Notes: generated by a model from the letters alone, not told the origin. 64,000 bases of DNA from Flavobacterium humidisoli (GCF_023272795.1 NZ_CP096829.1:5332001-5396000); one strand, 5' to 3'. Shown: positions 42,110 through 52,524, counted from the first letter of the stretch. Numbers and translations: made by a program.

Positions 42110-44926
42110 TTATTTTAATGGTTTGAAAACAACTTCCATAGAGTCAGCTTTGTTCAAAAATGAATTAGCAAATTCTTGAATGTCTTTTGCAGTAATGCTT
42201 TTTACAATATCAACATAATTTTTAGAGTCATTCATGTTGTAATTGTTTTCAAAATAATTATAGATTAAATTCATGCTATAACTATTGAAGTTTTTGCTGT
42301 CCTCTCTTGATTTCAAATAATTGGTTCTCGTTTTCTCAATATCTTCAGAAACGATTTCTCCTTTTTTGATTTTATCAATTTCCTGGTATACAATTGGCAA
42401 TAAATGTTCTGCTTTATCAGCGTCACAATCAAAAGTAATTTGAAGATTTGCTTTAGAAATTGGAAGTTTGTCAATACTTGCTTTTACTCCAGCTCCATAA
42501 GTTCCACCTTCTTTTTCACGAAGACTTTCCGTATAACGCAAAGTCAAAATATCGCCTAAGTAAGAAGCCAGGATTCTGTTTTTTTGATTAAAAGCGTAAT
42601 CTTGTAAAAATGCAATGCGAACAGAACTTTTTGGTGTTTCCATTTTAATAAAAACATCTCGATCAATTTTATTTGAAGCCCATTTCGGAAAGTTAGTTTT
42701 AAATTTCTCTTTGCGTTTGATTCCGTTTATACTTGCAATATATTTTTCTAATAAAGGCTTTATAACTTCTGGCGTAACATCTCCAACAATATAAAATTCA
42801 AAATTTGAAACGTCTGCAAAGCGATCTTGATAGAAAGCTTTCATCTTATCAAAAGACAAATCGTCAATATATTTTTGGTTGAACTCTCTAATTCTCGGAT
42901 TGTTTTTGCCGTAAACTATTTCCGATAAACTGTCCTCCATTTTTGCATTAATGTCGTTTGCTCTATTTTTCAACGAATTTTCCAATCGCTGTTTCAAAAG
43001 CGCATACATCTGGTTATCAAACCTTGGCTGTACAAAACGCAAATGCACCAACTGCATCATGGTTTCGATATCTTTTACATTTGCCGAACCTGAAACGGTT
43101 TCTTTAAGAGAACTCACACTTACTGAAGAATTGACAATTTTTCCTTTTAAAACTTTTTCCAAATCTACATTCGAAAGCTCTCCAACTCCAGACATCATCG
43201 CTAAATTTGTCGCACGACCAATTGATGGGAGATCTTCTGGCTCATATAAAGAAGTTCCGCCAAAACTTTCGGCTTTAAGCTCTACTTCTTTTTTATTTTT
43301 ATCAGCAAATTTATAATGCACTTTTACTCCATTGCTTAATATAAAAGTTGTAGCATCAATCGCAGTTTCTTTTTTCTCAGAAGTAATTTTTCCTGAAACA
43401 ATATTTAGATTTCCTAAAAGTGTTTTTCCTTCAAAAGTATCAACGTAAGGCTGCAACGAAGTATCATTTTCAGCTTTTTGAATAATAGCAAAAGCTTTTT
43501 CTTGCGTTAGATTTTCTTCATTTTCAACACCAGTTACCGCCACAACTCTATTTTGAGAAGTATATAATTTGCTAATTTGCTCTTGAAGAATTTTAGAATC
43601 CAACTTGCTTAAAATGCTTTTTATCATTTCAAATTCTGCTTTAGGATCTGCAATTACTTCGTGGTTCAAATAATCGTCTTTTACCATTCCGATTACTTGT
43701 TTGTGCGGAATCTCATTTAGTTTGTCTAAATAATTTTCATAACCCGAAATGTTTTCGGTAACGGCTCTTTCAATTTCACCTTTTGAAAAACCAAATTTGT
43801 AGCCGCGAACCCATTCGTTCATTACCATTGCAAAAGCTTCGGCTTGTTTTTCTGGTTTTGGAGAAACACTCAAAATCCAAATATCATTTAAACGAGTATA
43901 ATTTTGATAGCCAAGTGATGCACTTTTAAATGGACACTCTTGTTTCTGCGCCATTTCTGCCAAACGATTATTCAAAATAGAAAAAGCAATGCCTCTTTGT
44001 GTCGATTTCTCTAATTCAGCATAGTCATTCGTTGATTTTTCAGCGGTATGACGAATCATAAAACTAATATTAGAAGCCGAAATTTCTTTGTCTAAAGCCA
44101 ATTTAAAAATTGGTTCTGCTTTTTCTGGAATTGCAATTTCAAAACGTTTTTTAGGATTTGCAGGTGTTGGAATATCAGCAAAAAGTTTTTTGATTTTTGC
44201 CTCAATTTCATCTGCATTAATATCTCCAACAATGGCGATTGCCTGCAAATCTGGACGGTACCAATCTTTATAAAAATCTTTTAAAACTTGATATTTGAAG
44301 TTTTTAACGATTTCCATATCACCAATAGGCATGCGGTCTGCGTAAAGTGAATTGTTGTAATAATAAGGTGCCAGCTGATTGTAAATTCTTGCTCTTGCAT
44401 TTTGTCTCGTGCGCCATTCTTCGGTAATTACACCACGCTCGGCATCGATTTCTTCATTCGTCAGCGATAAGAAATTAGACCAGTCGTGCAAAACCAATAA
44501 ACAAGTATCGACTACCCCTCCATCTTTTGACGGAATATTGTCTAAGTTGTAAACCGTTTCGTCTGTGCTGGTATACGCATTAATATTTTTTCCGAAAACA
44601 GCTCCCTGTTTTTGAAGCGTATTCAGGATTCCTTTTCCTTCAAAGTTTTTGGTTCCGTTGAACGCCATGTGTTCCAGAAAATGCGCCAAACCTTTCTGCT
44701 GGTCGTTTTCTAAAATCGAACCTACATTTTGAATGATGTAATAACTTGCCGTATTTTTATTAACCTCAGTCGGATAAATATAATACGTCATTCCGTTTGG
44801 CAACACTCCTTTTTTTATTTTTTGGTTGACCGCAATTGGATCATTTGCTTTATAATGCTGCGCTTGCGCGAATGATAAACATCCAACGAAGAGCAGTAAG
44901 ATTGCTGTTTTTTTGCTGTATTTCAT
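42110..44926 (-). CDS. Secreted M16-family zinc peptidase (two-domain)
   Basis: A 938-residue pitrilysin/insulinase-type peptidase. Signal peptide to FAQA (about 21). The inverted zinc motif HFLEH is at 81-85 (GLAHFLEHMAFNGT) and the distal Glu is in ERGVITEEWRTRQNARA (about 160). The second half repeats the fold without a complete zinc motif (DFSFDKMKAFYQDRFADVSNFEFYIVGDV), as in bacterial PqqL-like enzymes. M16 enzymes cleave small unfolded peptides held in a closed chamber. As last gene of a sigma/FecR/SusCD operon it probably degrades the imported peptide ligand in the periplasm. PqqL of E. coli has a comparable role on a TonB-imported protein. Confidence 0.93.
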   Translation of the reverse strand: MKYSKKTAILLLFVGCLSFAQAQHYKANDPIAVNQKIKKGVLPNGMTYYIYPTEVNKNTASYYIIQNVGSILENDQQKGLAHFLEHMAFNGTKNFEGKGILNTLQKQGAVFGKNINAYTSTDETVYNLDNIPSKDGGVVDTCLLVLHDWSNFLSLTNEEIDAERGVITEEWRTRQNARARIYNQLAPYYYNNSLYADRMPIGDMEIVKNFKYQVLKDFYKDWYRPDLQAIAIVGDINADEIEAKIKKLFADIPTPANPKKRFEIAIPEKAEPIFKLALDKEISASNISFMIRHTAEKSTNDYAELEKSTQRGIAFSILNNRLAEMAQKQECPFKSASLGYQNYTRLNDIWILSVSPKPEKQAEAFAMVMNEWVRGYKFGFSKGEIERAVTENISGYENYLDKLNEIPHKQVIGMVKDDYLNHEVIADPKAEFEMIKSILSKLDSKILQEQISKLYTSQNRVVAVTGVENEENLTQEKAFAIIQKAENDTSLQPYVDTFEGKTLLGNLNIVSGKITSEKKETAIDATTFILSNGVKVHYKFADKNKKEVELKAESFGGTSLYEPEDLPSIGRATNLAMMSGVGELSNVDLEKVLKGKIVNSSVSVSSLKETVSGSANVKDIETMMQLVHLRFVQPRFDNQMYALLKQRLENSLKNRANDINAKMEDSLSEIVYGKNNPRIREFNQKYIDDLSFDKMKAFYQDRFADVSNFEFYIVGDVTPEVIKPLLEKYIASINGIKRKEKFKTNFPKWASNKIDRDVFIKMETPKSSVRIAFLQDYAFNQKNRILASYLGDILTLRYTESLREKEGGTYGAGVKASIDKLPISKANLQITFDCDADKAEHLLPIVYQEIDKIKKGEIVSEDIEKTRTNYLKSREDSKNFNSYSMNLIYNYFENNYNMNDSKNYVDIVKSITAKDIQEFANSFLNKADSMEVVFKPLK

Positions 44927-44938
44927 AAAGCTGATTTA

Positions 44939-46321
44939 TTAACTTTTCAATAATTTATCAAGCTGTTCTCTTAGTTCAGGATTTGAAGGACGAAGCGCAT
45001 CTGCATTGATAATTTTTCCCTGAGGATCAAATAACAAAAATCTAGGAATGGCATTTACATCGTAATTTTTAGCTACATCTGAACCAAAATCTTTATCAGC
45101 CATTAACTGAATTCCTTTTAATTGTTCTTTAGTAACGTAATCCTTCCATTTTTGTGCGTCTTTTGGTTTATCTAACGAAAGACTAACGAATACAATATTT
45201 TTTCCGTGATAATCTTCTTCGATTTTTTTCATGTGTGGAATTTCAGCCTTACATGGTCCGCACCAAGTTGCCCATAAATCGATGTAAACAAATTTACCTT
45301 TAAAATCTGAAAACGAAACTGGTTTATCGTTAATGTCTTTATAAGTAAAATTTAATCCTTTTTGACCTACATTTTTATGCAATACTTTTTCGTATTCTAC
45401 TAAAAATGTTTTGCTTGCATCAGAAATCATAAAAGGTTTTATGCTTGGTGCAATTTTTTCGTATTCTTCAATTTTCATTCTTGATGTTGCAACTGCATCA
45501 CGAAGATAAACATCTTTTAAAGCTGGATCTGTTATGTGGGTAATTGCTTCTGTTAAGTCCAGGCGTTTTGGTCCTGAACCAGAATTCATTGTTACGTAAA
45601 AGAAATAATGTGACATTAATGAAACGCCATTTTGCAATTTTAATAAATCTGGATCTGTAAACTTTTTATCGGTCTGCCAAGTTTTGATCACCGCAGGACG
45701 ATCGTCTTTATCAGGAAATGCAGTTCTGGGCATTCTGAAAAAAGTATAAGTCAATTCTTCAACATCTGTTGCAACGGCTAATTTTAATAACTTATTAAAG
45801 CTAGCATCTTTCGTTTTTATTGATTTCGAAAATTCTTCTGCTTTAGCCACACCTTTATCTATAAAAGGATAAAATTCTACATAGGTTTCATTTCCTCCTA
45901 ACCTTGCGTAAGGCGCAAAATCGTTGTAGATTTCATTTGCTTTTTGAACTAAAACATTTTGTCCCACATTTTTTCCGCTTAAAACATAATTTGTTTTATT
46001 GATCACTAAATTGATGTCTAATTTTGGTTCCAAATACAAACGGATTAATTGGTTTCTACTTTTAAATTGCCCGTAATCGATATAATAAAAGCCAGCAGCT
46101 GAAACTGGTGTCATAAAGCCGAATTCCCCCAGAGAATTAACTTTTGCAGTAGCTGCAACGACTGGCTTTCCTTCTTCGACATTGTAAAGAGTAATTTCTT
46201 TTACTTTACTATCTGGAATCGAAATTGTTCCTTTAATTACTGCATATTCAGATAGATTGGCAGCAAAACTCATTTGAACCATAATGAAGGTTAAAATGAA
46301 ATAAAAAATGTGTTTTTTCAT
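44939..46321 (-). CDS. TlpA-like periplasmic thioredoxin with DUF4369-type N-terminal domain
   Basis: 460 residues: signal peptide to FAAN (about 21), a beta-rich DUF4369-like domain (about 27-120), a helical middle (about 125-310) and a TlpA/AhpC-TSA thioredoxin domain (about 320-460) with WATWCGPCKAEIPHM (CGPC near 351-354) and the cis-Pro in NAIPRFLLFD. Likely a periplasmic disulfide reductase. It is 12 bp upstream of the M16 peptidase gene, so it may open disulfides in the imported substrate before cleavage. DsbD (39927) could supply electrons. Confidence 0.92.
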   Translation of the reverse strand: MKKHIFYFILTFIMVQMSFAANLSEYAVIKGTISIPDSKVKEITLYNVEEGKPVVAATAKVNSLGEFGFMTPVSAAGFYYIDYGQFKSRNQLIRLYLEPKLDINLVINKTNYVLSGKNVGQNVLVQKANEIYNDFAPYARLGGNETYVEFYPFIDKGVAKAEEFSKSIKTKDASFNKLLKLAVATDVEELTYTFFRMPRTAFPDKDDRPAVIKTWQTDKKFTDPDLLKLQNGVSLMSHYFFYVTMNSGSGPKRLDLTEAITHITDPALKDVYLRDAVATSRMKIEEYEKIAPSIKPFMISDASKTFLVEYEKVLHKNVGQKGLNFTYKDINDKPVSFSDFKGKFVYIDLWATWCGPCKAEIPHMKKIEEDYHGKNIVFVSLSLDKPKDAQKWKDYVTKEQLKGIQLMADKDFGSDVAKNYDVNAIPRFLLFDPQGKIINADALRPSNPELREQLDKLLKS

Positions 46322-46350
46322 AATAGTATATTTGTTTTTTGTTTGATAGA

Positions 46351-47823
46351 TTAAATTGAAATTCGCATCGACTGATCGTCTTGTTCTATAATAATATCTT
46401 TGCTTTCTTTAGTTTCTCTCAGCTTTTTAAGATTTTCTGGTTTTACTAAATCTTTGGCTTCGAAATCGTTTATCTGAGTAACTTTTGCTCCGACTTTTAC
46501 TTTCTTTAAATCTTCATTTTGCTGATCTAAAACTCTTTTTACCAAAAGATTCTGTTTTTCATCAAAATCTAAATAGAGTCCGCTCAAATAAAAAGAAGGT
46601 GTTTTATTAAAATTTTTATTCGGTTCTAAATACACAGTTTTGTGTAATAAATCGATTGTAAAATTGAAACGCTTTATTAAATCAATTCCCAAAGATCCAT
46701 CGGCGAAAGCCCAGTTTTTATTGGCTTCATCATACTCTTGAAGTGCCACGGTTACATTTGGAAAATTGTTTCCGTTAATAGAAATATTCGGAATGGCGCC
46801 GCCAACAATTTTAGTTTGTTTTCCTAAACTGTAATTGACAGATGTGTACTCGGTTTTTAAACTGACTTCGAGATTGTTTTTATGATTAAAAGGTCCGTAA
46901 GCAATGAGATCGTAACCTGCTCCCGTATCAAAAGTGAAACTGCCTTCGACTGTTTTTTTATCTTCAAAAGTCAGATTCATTTTTACTACCGGAAGTCCCG
47001 ATTTATAATCAAAAACCAACGGCTTTGCTTTTCCCCAATAATTAAAATTCCCGAAGTTGTACAAGTCAATTGTCATGGTATCAAAATTGACAGACGTGAT
47101 ATAATTTCGAAGCAGATTGGCGCCAAATAATCCGTCATAAACACCATGTTTTGGAAAAATTACCAATCCTTGATTTTTTAGAACCTGATCTCCTAAATAA
47201 ATAGTATTATCTGCGGAATACTGAACTTGCTGACTGCCGCCAACAACAGATGCCGATTTACTTTTCGTAACCACAACTCCAGCTTTATACGCACTGTCTG
47301 GATTTAAAGCCATTCCGTCGGCGCCTGTGTCAAAAAGCATTAAAAATTCTCGGTCGGCTTTGTTTAATTTGATTTTAATGGCGATTCCGTTTTCGATAAT
47401 TTGAAACGGAATACTTGCTACTTCTTTTACTGTTGCATTTCGGTCAACTTTATACAAACCATCAAAAAAAGTAACATACAAAATTTTGTTTTCTGAATTG
47501 AAAACGATTTGAGACGGTTTCTTTTCTTTTCCTTTAAAATGGAAATCTACTAAAACATAGCTTTCATTTTTCATCTCAACAGTTTTTCCAATCTGAATAG
47601 AATCTAAAACAGGAAAAGCATTAAAAATACCATTCAAATAATATTCGTTTGAAGATGAATCTCCAACACCAACAGTAAACTGCGGTGCCAGAAGATCTTT
47701 TATCTCCTTATAACTTTTATTTTGAAAGGCTTTTTCGAAAGTTTCAATAGATTTCTGAATGCTGTTTTGAGCATAAGTTGAGCAACCAAAAATCAATATT
47801 GAAAGCAGGAATATCTTTTTCAT
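46351..47823 (-). CDS. Exported aspartyl-protease-like protein with two DTGA motifs and PDZ-like tail
   Basis: 490 residues with signal peptide ending TYAQ (about 19). Residues about 30-130 resemble a small DUF3887-like domain. Two retropepsin-like lobes follow in one chain: LMLFDTGADGMALN (Asp near 164) and GSFTFDTGAGYDLI (Asp near 296), so a pepsin-like active site could form within the monomer. A PDZ-like segment lies at about 405-490 (LSGLYLDFDEKQNLLVKRVLDQQNEDLKKVKVGAKVTQINDF, by position). Expected to act in the periplasm on the ligand brought in by the SusCD pair. Peptidase activity is a prediction from the motifs. Confidence 0.82.
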   Translation of the reverse strand: MKKIFLLSILIFGCSTYAQNSIQKSIETFEKAFQNKSYKEIKDLLAPQFTVGVGDSSSNEYYLNGIFNAFPVLDSIQIGKTVEMKNESYVLVDFHFKGKEKKPSQIVFNSENKILYVTFFDGLYKVDRNATVKEVASIPFQIIENGIAIKIKLNKADREFLMLFDTGADGMALNPDSAYKAGVVVTKSKSASVVGGSQQVQYSADNTIYLGDQVLKNQGLVIFPKHGVYDGLFGANLLRNYITSVNFDTMTIDLYNFGNFNYWGKAKPLVFDYKSGLPVVKMNLTFEDKKTVEGSFTFDTGAGYDLIAYGPFNHKNNLEVSLKTEYTSVNYSLGKQTKIVGGAIPNISINGNNFPNVTVALQEYDEANKNWAFADGSLGIDLIKRFNFTIDLLHKTVYLEPNKNFNKTPSFYLSGLYLDFDEKQNLLVKRVLDQQNEDLKKVKVGAKVTQINDFEAKDLVKPENLKKLRETKESKDIIIEQDDQSMRISI

Positions 47824-47829
47824 TTCGGA

Positions 47830-48699
47830 TTACTTTTGTGCCGTATTTGGCTTCACTACCACTTTTTCCACTCCGAAGTCTTTTAATAAAATTCCAGAAT
47901 ATTTTGTAAATTCTTCAGGCGTATAAAGTTCTTTTGAACCATTTACTAATTCTGTAAAACCTTTTAGATCATTCTTTTTTTCGTATTCTCTTTTCTTGCG
48001 TTGTAAAATGGTAAACACGTGACTTGTAACGTTCCATCTTCCATAATCTTCCATTAATTTTTTACTCTTTAAAAGAAATGGATCATCATATTGTTTACCC
48101 ACTCTTAATCCGGTAATAATCACAAAAGAAACCTCTTCAGAAGCATCTTTGGATTTTAAATACGTATCGATAACCTCAAACGGCACATTTCTTTTTCCAT
48201 CTAAATAAGCTTGTTTATAAAAATCAGGATACTCTTTTTCATGAATTTCTGGACTGTACTTTTTAAAAATTCCTTTTTTAGAAGCTTCTTTTGCGTTTTG
48301 AAGCAAAGCTGTAAACTGCTCAACGTTTTGAAATCCGCCAGCAATATCAATTACTTTTCCATCTGCATTCATAAATAAAAAAGTCGGAAATCCAGTTACG
48401 CCGTATTTCATGCATAATTTTTTACCGATTTCTTCTTTTAAAATATCAGACTTGAAAGTGACGAAATCTGCACTTAAAACAGTTGCTACTTTTGGATCTG
48501 GAAATACTTCTTTGTCCATTTGTGCACACGGCGCACAACCTGTGAAATACAAATCAACAAAGATTAATTTCTTCTCCGTTTGCGCTTGTTTTTTGGCCTG
48601 CGCCAGGCTTTCTTCGGTAGATTGAGTCTGTGCTTTTAAGGCAATAGACGGACAGGCAAGCAGCAAAACTGCGCTTGCGATTTTTAAAAATCGTTTCAT
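47830..48699 (-). CDS. Periplasmic thioredoxin-fold protein
   Basis: 289 residues: signal peptide to LKAQ (about 24), thioredoxin domain (about 30-150) with YFTGCAPCAQMDKEVF (CAPC near 55-58) and VTGFPTFLFMN as cis-Pro loop, then a helical C-terminal domain (about 155-285) with no motif I recognise. This resembles DUF255/thioredoxin_7-type proteins. Second thioredoxin-fold protein of the operon, 6 bp before the aspartyl-protease-like gene. Confidence 0.88.
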   Translation of the reverse strand: MKRFLKIASAVLLLACPSIALKAQTQSTEESLAQAKKQAQTEKKLIFVDLYFTGCAPCAQMDKEVFPDPKVATVLSADFVTFKSDILKEEIGKKLCMKYGVTGFPTFLFMNADGKVIDIAGGFQNVEQFTALLQNAKEASKKGIFKKYSPEIHEKEYPDFYKQAYLDGKRNVPFEVIDTYLKSKDASEEVSFVIITGLRVGKQYDDPFLLKSKKLMEDYGRWNVTSHVFTILQRKKREYEKKNDLKGFTELVNGSKELYTPEEFTKYSGILLKDFGVEKVVVKPNTAQK

Positions 48700-48769
48700 A
48701 AAATGTGGTTTTAGAAACCGAATAAAGAATGAGGTCTTTTCTTTATTCGGTTTTGTTTTTAAGTTTTAA

Positions 48770-50260
48770 TTATCGCACGCGATAAGTAACATCGACAATT
48801 TTGCATAAGCCTGAATAACTGCTTTCCAAAATTAAATCTCCATTTACAGGAGGTACTGTATACAATTCTAATTTTCCTGTTATACTGTAAGAACCGACAA
48901 TTAATTTGCTGATAATTTCTTTTTTTCCTCTCTTGCTGAAACCTAGATAGGTAATTTCTTCATTTCCTTTATCCAACATTAATTTTGCAGATTGAGTTCC
49001 ACTGTCATACTCGTACACTTTGTTTCCGACAGTATAAAATAAATAGCCTGCATCTGGACTTACTGCAAATTTTGTTGCTTTATCCAAATCAGGTGCGTTC
49101 AGCATCTCTTTGTAATAGGTCTGCACGGAACTTGCACTAAAACGAAGCAGATAGAATTTGCCTGTAGAGATATTCTTTAATACTGCAAAACTTTCATTGA
49201 AATTGAAATTTGATGTAGTCATATAAACAAGCTCGCAGTTGGTATTATTCCAATCTAGTGCTGTTGGAGAAGCAGTAACGGGAGGCATTGCCGAACAATT
49301 TCCTTTTGATGTACTATAACGCAGAAAACGATGTTTTTCGACATCAAAAAAGACAGGAGTTCCTGCTGATGAACTTTCTGCTATAAAAGGAGCTGCATAG
49401 AAAGTTTTAGTTTCGATATCTACTTTATTTTGCGGCAATCCATATCTAATTTGCAGTGCTCTATTGTAGTAATAAATATTACCATCTTTATACAGGAAAT
49501 TTTCTGATCCAATAGGGCATTTCATAAAATCTACTGCAAAATTTGTTGGAAAACTTCCTCCAACGGTTTCGTATGCAATATTCATGGTCTGATTCCATTC
49601 AAAAGAATCGGGTTCTAATCTTGCTGTTCCAGATTCTGATGCTGTTACATAGATTCCATAAATAACACTTCCTGGCAAAGGCCCGCTGAAAGATTCTACA
49701 TCTACAGCTTTTCCCTTTAATTTTAATGCAGACCCAGCGGCATCTAACACATCATTTATAATACGCGGCTGCGGAATTCCTGGGATTATAGAAACCATAT
49801 CTAATCGAGCTTTTCCGTCTACATCTCCCACAACCAGCCATCCTTCATAAATAGAAGAAACTACATTTAATGTAATAATCGGCTGCTGCCAGTTTACTCC
49901 TGTCACTTTATCTTTGATAAAGTAATAAAGTTCATATTTTGCAGGCGGTAATTTCAAAATACCATCAAGATTTTTTGTGGTTGCAATAGTTGTTCTGGCT
50001 TCGTAAGCCAATTTTGCAGGATTTAATGCGACCCATTTATATTCGTAGCGATCAGGATCTGATCCATCATCTAAAGTTGGATTTAATTCGGGTGTAATTT
50101 TAAAATAATCTCCCGTATAAACCGTATATTCTTTTTGTATTCCTGTTACATTAAATTCATTGATTTTCTCATAATTGTAATTTCCTTCGTCGCTTACACA
50201 TCCGTATACCAAAAGGAGAAGCATTAGTACGGCTGTCTGTATTTTTATATTTTTAAACAT
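48770..50260 (-). CDS. PKD-like family surface lipoprotein
   Basis: 496 residues with lipoprotein signal LLLLVYGC (Cys21) followed by VSDEGNYNYEKINEFNVTGIQKEYTVYTGD, the start of the PKD-like lipoprotein family found beside SusCD and DUF4843 genes (PF16407 type). The rest is beta-rich, probably an Ig-like domain (about 35-140) plus a propeller-like region. No enzyme motif. Likely an accessory ligand-binding subunit of the outer-membrane complex. Confidence 0.82.
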   Translation of the reverse strand: MFKNIKIQTAVLMLLLLVYGCVSDEGNYNYEKINEFNVTGIQKEYTVYTGDYFKITPELNPTLDDGSDPDRYEYKWVALNPAKLAYEARTTIATTKNLDGILKLPPAKYELYYFIKDKVTGVNWQQPIITLNVVSSIYEGWLVVGDVDGKARLDMVSIIPGIPQPRIINDVLDAAGSALKLKGKAVDVESFSGPLPGSVIYGIYVTASESGTARLEPDSFEWNQTMNIAYETVGGSFPTNFAVDFMKCPIGSENFLYKDGNIYYYNRALQIRYGLPQNKVDIETKTFYAAPFIAESSSAGTPVFFDVEKHRFLRYSTSKGNCSAMPPVTASPTALDWNNTNCELVYMTTSNFNFNESFAVLKNISTGKFYLLRFSASSVQTYYKEMLNAPDLDKATKFAVSPDAGYLFYTVGNKVYEYDSGTQSAKLMLDKGNEEITYLGFSKRGKKEIISKLIVGSYSITGKLELYTVPPVNGDLILESSYSGLCKIVDVTYRVR

Positions 50261-50290
50261 CGCTTTATATTTTAAATTAGAGAATGGTTA

Positions 50291-51055
50291 TTAAGGAAAC
50301 AACATTTCTTTTCCGTCTTCCTCATAAATAGTATTGCCTTCCGCTTTTTGATCGGTCAGATAACGTTTCATAAAACTTGCATAGTAGAGTGTTTCAGGAA
50401 TGGAAAGTCCCGGTGAACCTTGCGGCTGATTAAACATTTCTGGTTCTAGATTCATGAGTTCGCACATTAAAAAGAATTTTTTTGCAGTGAATACACCAAA
50501 TACAGCCTGCCATCCTATTGGCTGCGTCAGCTTATCTGTAAATGTCAACTTAAAACGCGTGTAGTTGATCTTTTTCTGTGTCAAAACATTTGTTATTCTG
50601 TCCTTCATATTGACAGTAAAAAATTCGTTTTCTTCCAAATTCAAAACTAATGTTACAGCCTTATCTTTTAAATCTATGGTTCTATGAACTATTACTTGAA
50701 TAGAATCTTTTTCACTACCAGCATGCAGAACAATATTTTCTGGCAACGAAAAATGTGTACCTAAAACTGCTGTACTTGAAGGATCTACCGAAACTTTAAT
50801 TTTTCGGTCAACATCACTTACAGTTCCTTGAACTCGCACTGGGATAAAATAAACTCTTCCAATAATAGAAGCATTATCAAAACTAAAACTGAATCCAGTA
50901 CTGTCTATAAGCGGTCCATCGGTATATGCTGGAAATACAGCACGTGGAAAATAAATGTTATTGGTGTCTTTATAAACTTCAATTTCTTCTTTATCACAAG
51001 ATGTCAAGCCTATCAGAGATAGAAAAGTGATACCTAAAATCAATATTTTTTTCAT
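50291..51055 (-). CDS. DUF4843 lipoprotein
   Basis: 254 residues from the ATG at 51055. The longer frame from 51121 would extend into the susD coding end and displace the signal MKKILILGITFLSLIGLTSC (Cys20). The mature part (DKEEIEVYKDTNNIYFPRAV...) is a DUF4843 domain, a beta-sandwich family encoded right after SusD in Bacteroidetes loci of this type. Function unknown; surface-exposed ligand contact is probable from position. Confidence 0.84.
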   Translation of the reverse strand: MKKILILGITFLSLIGLTSCDKEEIEVYKDTNNIYFPRAVFPAYTDGPLIDSTGFSFSFDNASIIGRVYFIPVRVQGTVSDVDRKIKVSVDPSSTAVLGTHFSLPENIVLHAGSEKDSIQVIVHRTIDLKDKAVTLVLNLEENEFFTVNMKDRITNVLTQKKINYTRFKLTFTDKLTQPIGWQAVFGVFTAKKFFLMCELMNLEPEMFNQPQGSPGLSIPETLYYASFMKRYLTDQKAEGNTIYEEDGKEMLFP

Positions 51056-51065
51056 GATTACTTTT

Positions 51066-52514
51066 TTAATTTTGAAAATTAATTTCTGCATCTGGTAATG
51101 GGACCACGTATTTAACGGCATTCATTGTAACATTTCCTGAAGATGCAGAACCATTTGGAATTGCAGTCGAATTGATTCTTTTGTAGTAGAAGAACAATTG
51201 TCCTTCGCCCATAAATTCTTTTCTGTACTCTTTAGTAATTTCTGTAGCCAATACTGCAGTTGCTGCCAAATTGGTCAAACCTCTATTAAATCGAAGCGTG
51301 TTTAAAAAGGCAATACCATCAGCCGGCACTGGTGCGGTTTCTGCAGCAATAAGGTACAGTTCTGAAAGTTTGAACATCGGAATCTGAAAACGGAAAATTT
51401 TGGTTTTGTCTGTTACGTCTTCATATTTGAAAAATGTTTTCTGGGTTTTTCCTCCTGTAATTGGAATTTTCCAGCTTGGCAGACTTCTATAATCATTATC
51501 ATTAGATTCAAAAACTGCATTCAATCGGCTAAGCATTGGAGCATAAATATTAAAATCGTCTAAGCTAGAATCAAATAGCGCTTTTTGTTTGGTATATAAA
51601 GTATAATCGCTGAGAGCAAAGAAATTCTCAGCAGAAAAAATACGATCTGGATTAGAAGTGCTTGTAGCTTCTAAAAATGGAGTCCAAGAAACAACAGGCT
51701 GTGCTTTTACAAAATTTATAACTTCGGTTGCCAAAGCAAAAGCCCCAGTTTTGTCTCCCGTGTATAAAAGAACTCTGGCTTTTAAACATTTTACTGCTAG
51801 TATATTCATTCTTTGTCCGCGGTTTACGGAATAATACGGATTCGCGTCAAATGCTGTCGATCCAGAGATTTTTCCTGTAGTAAGTATTGGATCATTTGCC
51901 AATAGGGCTATGGCTGTATCCAAATCGGCTGTGATTTTTGCAATAACATCTTTAGCTGGCAAAAGCGGATTATTTGATGTTACTGGAGCATCATAATAAG
52001 GAATTGATGGATCTGCCGGCGCTACTTTATAAATTGGCCCGTACAATCTTAACATATCAAAATGCAGCATGGCACGGATTGCAATAGCTTCTCCTTTTAA
52101 TAGATTTGCTTTCTCAGCCGAAATAACTTCAGAATGTTCGTCAATGCTTTCTAAAAATTTATTTGCAGATAAAACTGTTGTAAAAGCACTTTGCCAAATT
52201 GCAGCAAAAGTATTTTTTGGAAGCGTTTCAGCATACGAATAACTTGCTATTTTAGCTTTAACATGCGATCCTCCCATATTATACTGCTGTCCTAAAATCT
52301 CTACGGCATCCATAGTTAGTTGTCTTCCATAAAGATTGTTAACGGCTAGCTGAAGATAAAGTCCGTTATGTACATTCTGCACACCAGCTTCGGAATTGTA
52401 AGCCTGATCTTCTAAAATTTTATCTTGTGGCACAACATCCAAAAAATCACTGCAGCTTACTACAACTAAAGAAGCAAGCAAAAGGAATGCAATTTTATAT
52501 AAATACTTATTCAT
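51066..52514 (-). CDS. SusD/RagB-family lipoprotein (ECF-controlled locus)
   Basis: 482 residues; lipoprotein signal LASLVVVSC (Cys21) then SDFLDVVPQDKILEDQAYNSE. Helical SusD core includes KGEAIAIRAMLHFDMLRLYGPIY (about 145-167), and the C-terminal TKEYRKEFMGEGQLFFYYKR (about 427-446) matches the SusD family. Works with the SusC encoded 10 bp upstream. No glycan-degrading enzyme is in this operon, so the ligand is likely a peptide or other non-glycan molecule. Confidence 0.93.
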   Translation of the reverse strand: MNKYLYKIAFLLLASLVVVSCSDFLDVVPQDKILEDQAYNSEAGVQNVHNGLYLQLAVNNLYGRQLTMDAVEILGQQYNMGGSHVKAKIASYSYAETLPKNTFAAIWQSAFTTVLSANKFLESIDEHSEVISAEKANLLKGEAIAIRAMLHFDMLRLYGPIYKVAPADPSIPYYDAPVTSNNPLLPAKDVIAKITADLDTAIALLANDPILTTGKISGSTAFDANPYYSVNRGQRMNILAVKCLKARVLLYTGDKTGAFALATEVINFVKAQPVVSWTPFLEATSTSNPDRIFSAENFFALSDYTLYTKQKALFDSSLDDFNIYAPMLSRLNAVFESNDNDYRSLPSWKIPITGGKTQKTFFKYEDVTDKTKIFRFQIPMFKLSELYLIAAETAPVPADGIAFLNTLRFNRGLTNLAATAVLATEITKEYRKEFMGEGQLFFYYKRINSTAIPNGSASSGNVTMNAVKYVVPLPDAEINFQN

Positions 52515-52524
52515 AATTTCTTTA

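Noticed and set aside
42951..43316. 121-codon plus-strand frame
   Set aside because: Shadow of the M16 peptidase gene, no start signal or recognisable domain.
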